Below are positions 54,327 through 64,000 of a stretch of 64,000 nt of DNA, one piece after another. Made by a program: the position numbers and the translations under genes. The notes under the pieces are model-generated. The model searched no databases, was not told the DNA's origin, and worked only from the letters and a program-made list of their open reading frames with translations. Origin of the DNA: Ophiosphaerella korrae (taxonomy: Eukaryota > Ascomycota > Dothideomycetes > Pleosporales > Phaeosphaeriaceae); contig JALNQF010000109.1 in assembly GCA_028456385.1 (NCBI GenBank), positions 62,001 through 126,000 on the forward strand, given 5' to 3'. The first letter of the stretch is position 1, and each line of letters starts with the position of its first letter.

Positions 54327-56157
54327 ATGAGCTCATCAGACCGAGAATACGAATTCTTCGTTACAACAGATGAACCACAACAACCAGATGGTGTGGAGAG
54401 GGGCCTTATTCGTCGCCTAGTTATGCGCAACTTCTTCGAAACCAAAGAGACGAGACCGCATTGCACGCCAGCGCACAACTCGGCAAGTACGGTGCTGGCA
54501 AAGACAGAGCTAAAAAGTCGTTTCCGACTCTCGAAGGCGGGACAACAGAGCCTAGAGACTAGGCGTAAGAGGGGAAATACCAAGAAAGTATCGAGCACAG
54601 ATAAATCCAAAGCTACGAGGGCATTATCGAGTGAGACAACATTTACTAATAATCATCATGATTCATATCCAGACGAAGATTGCCAGACCACGGGTCAGAG
54701 CCAAAGGGTAGGACAAAGCCGACGGATAGTGTTGAAGACGAATCCTGGAGCACATCGATTTGATCCATTTGACGTGCTGCCGGTACCCGGAACACCAAAA
54801 TTTGATCTGCTATTCAATCTATGTAGGTCAAGTGATGGCTTCACAAATATTTACAAAACATGTTAATCAGGGTAGACAAAGGTGGATCAAAATCAAACTC
54901 AATAGCTATCAATGCAAAGCACACATGGTGGTCCTTCATCTCTAATGATGCAGGCTTACTCCACGCAACACTAGCTACGTGGGCACTGTACGGCATGCTT
55001 GTGCGAGGGTTGGGCGAGTTGCGGGTCGATAAGCTTAGACATAAAAACGAGGCCATCAAGGAGATCAATTTTAAGATTAAAGCCTCTAATTATAAGATTT
55101 CAGATGAGCTCGTGGGCACTGTTTTGATCATGGCGAGTTTTGAGGTAGAACATTCCACGTCTGTCAAAGCTTCCAAGTCTGATGCTAGATTAGAACCTGC
55201 TGGGAGCATATGATGCTGCTCGACTCCATGTTGCAGCGCTAAAGTATATGGTCGCGGCTCGAGGTGGGCTTACTGCGTTTGAACATAATGACGGCTTGGT
55301 TCGAGGGATACAGTGGTGCGTCTTTGATCGACAGTGGGCATGCACCTCATTTTAACAAGCCATTTAGGGTTGACTTTCACACCGCCACTGTCTTCCGAAC
55401 ACAGCCATCATTTCCCCAAATTCGTCTCCGTCTTGATGCCGACACAGCACCATTGCCGGACGAACTACTGGAAGAAGCAGCATATACATCGCCAACCTCA
55501 CTTTTACAGCTCAGCGTTGCTGCTATCGACTGCTTCAATATTTTCTACCGTTTGCATCGCCTAGCTCTTGCTGGATGCGCCCGTTGGAGAGATAGAGTCG
55601 ACCGCCTGGCCTTGAGCGACCTGCTTTACGAAGCAGAATACCTTATTCTGTCAGTCCCCATTGGCTCGCCAGACTTTCTCGATTTCGATTTTCAATCAGG
55701 GCAGGATCGGGATGACAAGTATATAGCGCAGGAAAAGGCAACTAATGCGGTATATATCGTAGAAGGGCTCGTTGCCGCGGCACAGATGTTCATTTACGCT
55801 GTGCTACGAGATGTACCAATTCAGGCCAGGATATTCACCATCTTGACAGAGCGGCTGCGCGCTGCCACTGCACGACCATCAGACTGGACAATCGCTGCAT
55901 GGAAGAAAGAGGGGAACCTAAACATGCTGCTCTGGAGTTTGATAGTGGCGTGTTCTGTGATACAGCCTGGTGCCGAGCGGTCGCGGTGGGTCAGGTACCT
56001 CGCAGATGTGATGACTGAGCTGGCCATTCAGAGCCAAGTTGGTCTGGAGATGGCGCTGCAGCGCGTGGCATGGGTCGATGGCTATTTTGGCAATGTTGTG
56101 GGGAGTGTGTGGAAAGAGGTGCGGACGCAGAGAAGAGAGCCAAGTCACGTGCGATGA
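54327..56157 (+). CDS. Fungal-specific transcription-factor-domain protein (Fungal_trans_2 type) without zinc cluster
   Basis: Four exons join in frame: 54327-54826, 54871-55144, 55194-55315 and 55368-56157, giving 561 residues. The N-terminus (YEFFVTTDEPQQPDG, IRRLVMRNFFETKETR) and FDPFDVLPVPGTPKFDLLFN are the standard lead of this family. WWSFISNDAGLLHATLATWA, YDAARLHVAALKYMVAARGG and LTAFEHNDGLVRGIQWVDFH follow, then LPDELLEEAAYTSPTSLLQL. No Zn2Cys6 cluster is seen, so DNA binding is not shown. Such proteins are usually regulators of nearby or specialised genes. Spliced joins restore the family order across each intron, so the gene looks intact. Confidence 0.8.
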
Positions 56158-56291
56158 CAAAACGCACGCTGGTCCGAAAGCAGTCTCCGTCGCGTCGGCA
56201 ATACTGCCCCGACATCCGGCCATGGACGAAAGTTGAGGTGGCCGTGGCATATTCACATTGATGATTTCATCCCTCACCACCCACCACCACC

Positions 56292-59200
56292 ATGGCGCCG
56301 CTTGTCGACAATGCGCAAATCAAGCAGGCCAGCCTGCACAACCCGCTGCCCCTGCAGCTGCACACATATGTCTGGCCATTTTTAATCCTATGGCCCGCCT
56401 TCTCTGCCCTCTATCTCTCGCCGACGCGCTACGAGCGGTACATCCAGTCTTCGGAGTGGACGTTTGTGTGGTGCGCCACCATCTTCACCCTGCAGAGCCT
56501 GTTCTGGCTCATGACCAAATGGAACGTCAACCTCAGAAGCGCCTTCACCACCACCGCGGCCCGTGATGTGCGCAGCGCACAGCTCATCAAACTCCAGCCC
56601 GTGGCCAACGCCGGCGCCGCCGACATTGTCCCCCTGGTGCGCGACAACGTGGGCGGCCGCCAGAATCTCTCGTTTCTCTTCCAGAAACGCCGTTTCCTCT
56701 ACGACGTCGACAAGGGTTCCTTTGCCCCGCTCTCCTACGCCCTCGACGCCGAACCCAAGCCCCAGCTCGCCACCTTCCAGCAGACCCAAGGCCTCGTCTC
56801 TCCGGCCGAGATCGAGCGGCTGCAGCAACACTATGGCGACAATTCCTTTGACATCCCCGTCCCCTCCTTCACCGAGCTGTTCCAGGAGCACGCCGTGGCC
56901 CCCTTCTTCGTCTTCCAGATCTTCTGTGTCGGCCTGTGGATGCTGGACGAATACTGGTACTACTCGCTGTTCACTCTCTTCATGCTGGTCGCTTTTGAGA
57001 GCACCGTCGTATGGCAGCGCCAGCGCACGCTCAACGAGTTCCGCGGCATGAGCATCAAGCCCTATGAGCTGCTCGTCTACCGGCAGAAGAAATGGCAGGA
57101 GATCACGAGCGACAAGCTGCTCCCGGGCGATGTGGTCAGCGCCTGCCGGACCAAGGAGGATTCGGGCGTGGCATGCGACATGCTACTTCTCGAAGGTTCC
57201 GCTATCGTCAACGAAGCCATGCTTTCCGGGGAGAGCACACCCGTGCTCAAGGAATCTGTTCAATTGCGCCCTGGCGACGCCCGCATCGAGCCCGAAGGCC
57301 TGGACAAGAATGCCTTTCTGTGGGGAGGCACCAAGGTGCTACAGGTATCCCATGGCAACGACGTTGAAGACGACATTGGCACAATCAGGAGGCTCTCATC
57401 AGGAGTACCCCCACCACCAGACAAGGGTGCTATCGCCGTCGTAAGCAAGACTGGGTTTGAGACGAACCAAGGCAGTCTTGTTAGGACCATGATCTACGCC
57501 ACCGAACGCGTTTCTGCTAACAATGTAGAAGCCCTTCTTTTCATTCTCTTCCTCACTGTCTTCGCCGTTGCCGCTTCTTGGTATGTTTGGCAGGAGGGTG
57601 TCCGACTGGACCGCCAACGCAACAAGCTTCTCCTTGATTGCGTCTTGATTGTCACCAGCGTTGTCCCACCTGAATTACCCATGGAGCTTAGCTTAGCTGT
57701 CAACACCAGCCTTGCTGCGCTAAGCAAGTACGCCATCTTTTGCACAGAGCCTTTCCGCATCCCTTTCGCTGGCCAAGTTGATGTTGCCTGTTTCGATAAG
57801 ACTGGTACGCTTACAGGCGAGGATCTGGTTGTTGACGGTATTGCCGGGCTATCCCTCGGTCAAAAAGGTATCAATGCTGGCCCTGATGGCGCGCACGTCG
57901 ACCTTACCAAAGTGACTGATGTCGGAACGGATACCACTCTGGTACTTGCTACAGCCCACGCCTTGGTCAAGCTAGACGAGGGTGACATCGTTGGTGAGCC
58001 TATGGAGAAGGCAACTCTCCAGTCCTTGGGTTGGAAGGTTGGTTCCAGGGACACGCTGACTGCCGCTACTACTACTGCAAAATCCCATGCCGAGCTTGTG
58101 CAGATCCGTCGCCGATTTCAATTCTCATCCGCTCTTAAACGCCAGAGCTCTGTCGCCACCGTCATTGTCCATAACAATAAGACAGGAAAAAAGATCCGCA
58201 GCACCTTTGTAGGTGTCAAAGGTGCGCCAGAAACAATTAGGAAGATGCTCGTAAATACACCACCCAACTATGAAGAGACATTCAAGCACTTTACCAGAAA
58301 TGGTGGCCGAGTGCTTGCTCTCGCCTACAAATATCTCTCTGAGGAGGGCGAATGGGGCCAGAACCGAATCAATGACCTAAAGCGCGAATCCGTCGAATCA
58401 GACCTACACTTTGCTGGCTTCCTCGTCCTCCAGTGCCCACTGAAGGACGATGCCAAAGAGGCCGTACGCTCATTGAACGAATCAAGCCACCGTGTTGTCA
58501 TGATCACCGGCGACAACCCATTGACGGCCGTGCACGTTGCTAAACAAGTCGAGATCGTCGATCGTGATTGTTATATTCTTGATGCGCCCGAGAATGATGA
58601 CTCGGGTGAGAAGCTTGTCTGGCGCAGCGTGGACGATAAGACAAATATTCCTGTCGATCCTCAGAGCCCCCTAGATGCCGAGATTTTGAAGAGTAAGGAT
58701 ATTTGTGTGACTGGATACGCTCTATCAAAGTTTGTCGGCCAAGTTGGATGGAAGCAAATCCTACGATACACTTGGGTGTACGCACGCGTCTCGCCAAAGC
58801 AGAAGGAGGAAATCTTGCTGGGTCTTAAGGATTGTGGTTATACTACGCTCATGTGTGGTGACGGCACGAACGATGTCGGTGCGCTCAAGCAGGCTCACAT
58901 AGGTGTTGCTCTACTCAACGGCACCCGCGATGACCTGGAAAAGATTGGCGAGCACTTCCGCAACACGAAGATGAAGGAGGTCTACCAGAAGCAATGCGAG
59001 TTAATGAAGCGCTTCAATCAGCCTGAACCACCCATCCCAGTCATGATTGCCCACCTATACCCACCTGGTCCTACTAACCCACATTACGAGAAAGCCATGG
59101 AGCGGGAGGCCAAGCGCAAGGGCTTGGTACCGCCTACGGAAAACGGTGTATCCAATGGATCCGCTGGGGCGGTCACACCTGCGCAACCACAGGCGAAAAA

Positions 59201-60223
59201 TCAACAAGCCGCACAGAACATGATGGCGCAAATGCAGGAGAAAATGATGATGGGCGAGTTGGATGAACTAAGCAACGAGCCGCCTACTATCAAGCTTGGT
59301 GATGCCTCTGTGGCCGCTCCCTTCACGTCGAAACTTGCTAATGTTGTTGCCATTCCGAACATTATTCGGCAAGGGCGATGCACGCTTGTTGCTACGATTC
59401 AGATGTATAAGATTTTGGCACTCAACTGTTTGATATCTGCCTATAGTTTGTCCGTGTTGTACCTTGATGGCATCAAGTTTGGGGACGGTCAGGTCACTAT
59501 TTCGGGCATGATGATGAGCGTATGCTTTCTGTCCATTTCCCGCGCAAAGGTACGTTTCTCTACTCTACTGTGTCATTCCCAAAAGCTGACAACCACTAGA
59601 CTGTCGACACTCTATCTAAAGAGCGACCACAGCACAACATCTTTAACACATACATCATAGGCTCCGTCCTCGGTCAATTCGCAGTTCATATCGCCACGTT
59701 TATCTATGTGTCTCAATATGTTCAACGCGTGGAGCCAAAGGACCCCAATCCCGATCTTGAAAAAGAGTTTGAGCCTTCCCTGCTCAACTCAGCCATCTAC
59801 CTCCTCCAGCTAATCCAGCAAATCTCCACCTTCGCCATCAATTATCAAGGCCGCCCCTTCCGGGAATCCATTCGCGAGAATAAGGGCATGTATTGGGGCC
59901 TTGTCCTCGTATCTGGAGTCGCGTTCTCTTGTGCCACGGAATTCATTCCAGAGCTCAACAACAAACTTCGTCTCGTCCCCTTTACTTCTGACTTCAAATA
60001 CATGATTACTAGTGTCATGGTTCTCGACTTTGGCGCGTGTTGGCTTATTGAAAAAGGGCTCAAGTGGGGGTTCAGGGATAATAAACCAAAGGATATAGCG
60101 TTGAGACGACCTGACCAATTGGAAAAGGAGTATGCGCGCAAGGCAGAGGAGGAGAAGGAGGCACAGAGGAAGAAGAACGAGGAACTAGAGGAAAGAGCAA
60201 GGGCGTTGGGAATTAAGATCTAA
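56292..60223 (+). CDS. SPF1: P5A-type ATPase (SPF1; ER transmembrane-helix dislocase)
   Basis: Two exons, 56292-59549 and 59600-60223, give 1293 residues. N-terminal membrane helices lead to PEPASE motifs: the TGE-type loop LSGESTPV, PPELPMELSLAVN (the P5A signature in helix M4), the phosphorylation site DKTGTLTGED (Asp502), the KGAPE nucleotide-binding loop, MITGDNPLTA and the hinge MCGDGTNDVGALKQAHIGVA. A cytosolic Gln/Met-rich linker (AQNMMAQMQEKMMMGELDEL) separates the last helices, and the tail ends in a charged coiled coil (KEYARKAEEEKEAQRKKNEE). P5A ATPases sit in the ER and pull out mis-inserted tail-anchored and signal-anchor helices; older work called them Mn transporters. Intact and GC-rich. 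Confidence 0.95.
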
Positions 60224-60563
60224 GGGACCCGGATAATCGGCTTCTATTGTTGTGTATAGCGTGTTGGGTTGATAGATTCAAACATGATACCGGCCTGAAG
60301 TGGGTCCCATAACACAGTTCACATATTTTCTTACCCTACTGAGTTTTGCATGTGAAGGCACGACCACTTAAAGCGATATAGACCTGCCGTTGCCGCAGTT
60401 GCGTTCTTCACACAGCGCCAAGAGACAAACGACTATCCACGGCAGCTTCATCGCTGCAATCTAACCTCCACTACACTAAATCTCCCAACTATACCAGACT
60501 GTCAATCTTTATCCTTTGCATACCACTTTACCACTTTATCAAGTCAAACACGTCTGCATCAAA
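60224..60563. other. Spacer between SPF1 and the next gene
   Basis: SPF1 3' end and a pyrimidine-rich promoter (AACCTCCACTACACTAAATC) before the ATG at 60564. No other feature seen. Confidence 0.4.
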
Positions 60564-61001
60564 ATGTCCTCGAACAACACTTTCGACCCCAATACTGAGC
60601 TTGCTGACCTTGGTCGTGCTCGCTTCGACCACGACACGGCCCAAATCACAGACCGAGATTCTTCGCTTCATTCTAGCAACCCCATTGCCGTGCATCAAGG
60701 CCGTGCACCAAAAGGCCTGGAGGGCCAGGTGTTCGCATGGAGCACCTTCAAGTACACCACAGATGAGGCTGATCATCGCGAAGAGCTCAAGGGAGACTTG
60801 CACGAGGGCCAGTTACATCGCCAAAACCGAGCGGCAAGAGGAGAAGGTGATCAGGGTAGGTCAAGTGGACAGGGACAGGGACAGGGAATGGTGGATGCGC
60901 TGTGTGCAGGTCGCAAGGGTGAGGGAAAGATGCCTCCTGTTGCCAAAGGGTGTTCAGAAGGCTGCGACAAGAAGGCCTTTTGGGATGAGCCTATTGTCTA
61001 A
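60564..61001 (+). CDS. Hydrophilic hypothetical protein, 145 aa
   Basis: Start MSSNNTFDPNTELADLGRAR at 60564; an in-frame ATG at 60516 lies in what looks like the leader. No membrane segment. It has a charged middle (DEADHREELKGDLHEGQLHR), a GQGQGQG run coded by GGACAG hexamers (60880-60900) and a Lys/Cys-containing end (GCSEGCDKKAFWDEP). It looks disordered, and stress-protein-like in composition only. No family assigned. Confidence 0.55.
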   Translation: MSSNNTFDPNTELADLGRARFDHDTAQITDRDSSLHSSNPIAVHQGRAPKGLEGQVFAWSTFKYTTDEADHREELKGDLHEGQLHRQNRAARGEGDQGRSSGQGQGQGMVDALCAGRKGEGKMPPVAKGCSEGCDKKAFWDEPIV

Positions 61002-63648
61002 GCGAGAATTGGCGATAGGAACTTCGTCTTTTCGAAAATTCAGATGAGCTTCCACATTAAGTTTTATCTTGCTTTCATGTCACGGTAGGGGTAGGGGCAG
61101 GATGCTTCACTAAAAAGTTCGCTCATTATGGAGCGGTACATTTGATAAAAGTCCTTCGACATAAAACGCACAATCACGGGGTTCCTAAAGTGAGCGGAAG
61201 CTATGAGTTCTGGTACGAACCTCTATTCGACCATTTGTAGAGTAAAATGAGCTAGCACAGGACAGAGAAGAAGTGGCGCCGAAACCCGCTTCTTCGCGGC
61301 GTTTGATTGATTGCCACACCAGCTCGCCGGCTCCCTTTGTAAAAATGAAATTCGAGCAATTACCTCGTTACATATATGGCTGCCGTCTTTATTTACGATG
61401 ATCTGCCGTAGAAGTCAAAGATTCCCATGTTTTTTTTTTTGGGAGAATTCCAGTGACACCTTTTCACACCGGAAGAGAGCATGCAGAGTATGTTCAATAA
61501 CCAATGCCTTCGTATACTAATATGTGGGGACGCTCTTCAAGACTCTAGAGGCCTCCTCTTATGGTGGTAGTTATTGCCGAGGCTGAGACCATGGTCAGCA
61601 TATGCTGCAACTAGTGTGTTGTGAGGCTTGTAGAAATGGCTGGCCGTAGCAGGCCAATACTTTTGCGTGTTCTTCAATCTATTTTTCGGGGCAAGTCTTT
61701 TCAGAGCTTCTCCATTGCGCCATAGAGAGAGCTTCATGCCAACGTGTATTCATTGGCCAACCAGTATTATAGGTGCACACAAACCTGGGAAGATATGCTT
61801 CATGCGCGGATAAGCGCTGGATCGTATCCACGTAACCTCAGACGATTTAAATTCGACCCACAGTTTCAACTGATCCTTATTGTACATAGACACGACAGAG
61901 TGGCTTATTGCCAAAGAGATGTATATGCCAGACATTCCTCCCACCGCTATCCTACTTAGTGTGCCACAATAGAGCCTCAGTAGCAGGTAAATCAAGATGC
62001 GCAGGAAGACCATAATAGAGTTTTGTATCGAATATTTTTTGTGTATAATTCTAAGCAGACTTCAAGCTTCGATTCGTAATGACGAATGGTGTAATAGAAA
62101 ATCACTTGGTTTCAGTTCAACTTCATATGAATAACTCGACTCAACTCTAGAATGATATATGAAGTGCTGGAAAAGTGCATCTTTCCTAATCAGCAGCACT
62201 AGTAGTATAACAGTGACAGAGCATAATGCAAGCTCAATAGAGACCAATTAGGGAAGGGGTATACTGAGACTATAAGTCTTCCGTTCCGTTTCCCGCAATA
62301 TAACGCTCGCGAAATAATACAACGAGCACAGTCTCATCAAGCCTAGTCATGTAATATTGATATAGCAGGAAAACTCAATTAATGATAGTCAATAGATCGT
62401 TCTAAAGGCTATGTAAAACGGGTTATCTCTCTAGATAACTGTTTTTACTTGAGCGACAGAGCGTATGCAGTGTTGAATTTTGCGTTAGGGTAGCCTATAG
62501 TGCGCTAATCTTTACTGTGCTTAGGTATTGGAGTAGACCTAGGCGCAATGAATTCTAGAGGTATAGTAATTTGGCACAAAATTGGGGGCCAAAACTCAAC
62601 ATCTTTATAACAGCAAGGTTTTATCACCCTAGAACTTCAACAGGAGCCTTAAAGTAGGTACGAAGGGCTTTTTATGAAATTTTAGAATTTATTATTAGGC
62701 TGTTCTTGAGATATTAAGGTGTAGTTTTTTGCGATTTTTGGTGGTTTTTGGAGTTGGCAGGATGGTGGTGAAACACGTTATCTTTTTACAAGAAAAGCAG
62801 ATAAACAGTTGGATAGCCATCAGTGCGCATAAATGAGCCCATGATTTCACTTGAAATGAGGTTTTTCTCATCTATGACCTCTGCGTGCGTTTTTAGGTAT
62901 AATCTGTGAAGAGAGATATTTGGGGGTTTGAGGTTTCGTAGCCATAGATTACTTTATAAGATATTTCGGTAGGCCAGTTTGCCAGTTGGCTAAGAGTAAT
63001 ATTCTTTGCACTCTAACAGGACCATGATTTCCTATGCTTCTTCCTGACGCAGCTTCATCCCGTTTTGATAGAAAGCACGACTCATTTGTCGCTGTACAAA
63101 GAAAGCCGCTATCAGTCAACCCATCGTAGTTGGCATCATATTCACGGTAGGCGATTACATTTGTCCATGCAGTGAGAGCCATAAAAGTCAATTGCTGAGA
63201 AGCATGCTAAGTGCTTGACTGTACTATATTCAACAATATAATCTATAGAGATTTGCCCATGCAACAATCTCTGGTCCACACAACACCTGAAGGGGATGTG
63301 TAACACTACCTAGGTAACGCCCACGCTATGCGACAAAGGAAAGAAAGTTATATTTACAAGAAGACGTTGCAACGTGCAGCGATTGGGTATTGTAGCAGGA
63401 CAACAAAGCAGGATTGAAATATTCGGACAAAGGAAATGCCGGGCGATGATGTGAAATGTTGATGGTGTTGGAAGTGTTGAGGCGCAGTGGGGTTGGAGCG
63501 TTGGAGCCGGGTGGGTGGTAAAGATCCGAGCTGCCACTGTTTTGAAGCTCGGTAATGCGCTGTCAGGCTGCATTGACGTCTGTGTCTCGGACCTTAAGGT
63601 CTGACGATCCACGCGGCCATGGACGCGGCATCGCTAGATTCCTTGCAC
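61002..63648. other. Long AT-rich stretch without a supported gene
   Basis: Only short frames with no motif. Poly-T at 61430-61440. Around 62450-62950 the sequence is unusually T-rich on the plus strand and has no coding look; it may be an old degraded repeat. No tRNA-like B box is seen. Confidence 0.5.
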
Positions 63649-64000
63649 TTAATACTCGGTCCAATGGCCAGCCTCGCCAACCTTTTCGAATTCAGTCTCC
63701 CTCATGACGCGTCGTCGAGCACGCTCCTCGCGACCAAAGCAGCAGAACAGACGCGCAAGGCCACTGCGTTTTCGTGGCATGAGACCTTCGTAGGGGTTCT
63801 CCTTGGAGGGCGAGCTGGAAGTGGTGGAAATAGGGCTAAGTGGAATGGTGGCGTTGATGAAGATGAGAGAGTCATGATTGCGATGCCGTGTGTCGACGAG
63901 GGACTGGGGTGACACTTTATCTGAGTATGGCGACGGGGTTGTCGGCGTGCTAGGATGGCTTGCTGGGAAGGTTGTATCAAGAGGAGAGAGGATTTGGCGA
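63649..64000 (-). CDS. 3' part of a gene running off the right edge (conserved fungal C-terminus)
   Basis: An open frame on the minus strand enters at the right edge and ends at 63649 (about 117 codons seen). The edge part is Ser/Thr/Pro-rich (SHPSTPTTPSPYSDK) and the end is RLFCCFGREERARRRV, then EFEKVGEAGHWTEY. The basic CFGREER block next to Cys-Cys looks like a possible lipidation or membrane-contact site. I do not know the family. The start lies outside the window. Confidence 0.55.
   Translation of the reverse strand, partial: RQILSPLDTTFPASHPSTPTTPSPYSDKVSPQSLVDTRHRNHDSLIFINATIPLSPISTTSSSPSKENPYEGLMPRKRSGLARLFCCFGREERARRRVMRETEFEKVGEAGHWTEY

Noticed and set aside
56388..57444. Long antisense and shifted frames over the P5A ATPase gene
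   Set aside because: They overlap conserved ATPase motifs and have skewed Arg/Ser/Pro composition typical of shadows.
1..64000. tRNA genes, CRISPR arrays and operon-type features
   Set aside because: No A/B-box pairs or cloverleaf-like stretches were seen, and the gene structure is clearly eukaryotic.

Overview
The window comes from a filamentous ascomycete (Pezizomycotina). The evidence is short introns of about 40-130 nt with CTAAC-type branch points, a HET/NB-ARC/TPR fungal NLR, rhodopsin-domain and HET families, fungal-type METTL16, MET8, PEP7 and P5A ATPase genes, and decayed genes whose stops are the kind repeat-induced point mutation (RIP, C:G to T:A) makes. A Dothideomycete is my guess, not something the sequence proves.

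The window alternates between two kinds of DNA. GC-richer, intact, conserved genes lie at about 18.8-21.4 kb (small membrane proteins), 31.1-38.6 kb (HAD hydrolase, paraoxonase-like esterase, METTL16, MET8, PEP7/VAC1) and 51.7-61.0 kb (glutaminyl-tRNA synthetase, a fungal transcription factor, P5A ATPase, a small hydrophilic protein), with one cut-off gene at the right edge. AT-richer accessory stretches (1-18, 21.5-31 and 39-51 kb) hold pseudogenes (DUF2235 hydrolase, protein kinase, NmrA-like reductase, DUF3435/FluG-like), transposon remains (Tc1/mariner relic, internally deleted pogo/Fot1 element with long inverted repeats, a solo end of a related element, a small foldback element), a secreted GMC oxidoreductase, a rhodopsin-domain membrane protein, several small single-pass membrane proteins, a secreted I9-like protein and the NLR.

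The most interesting block is 23.5-31.1 kb: an O-acetylhomoserine-(thiol)lyase-type PLP enzyme, a six-exon nitrilase, a homoserine O-acetyltransferase and an aspartokinase lie side by side. Aspartokinase, homoserine acetyltransferase and an O-acetylhomoserine-using PLP enzyme are the supply set that fusaric acid clusters carry (FUB3, FUB5, FUB7), and loline clusters use a related PLP enzyme. The nitrilase is an unexpected partner. Three of the four genes look damaged here (nonsense codon, single-base homopolymer deletions, a lost splice donor, a lost catalytic histidine), while the nitrilase splices perfectly. I read it as a decaying or badly assembled specialised-metabolism cassette.

Exon joins were worked out by hand from GT/AG sites and reading phase. 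The joins given for the rhodopsin-domain protein, GMC, nitrilase, paraoxonase, METTL16, MET8, PEP7, I9-like protein, PD-(D/E)XK-like protein, NLR, GlnRS, transcription factor and P5A ATPase all stay in frame end to end.
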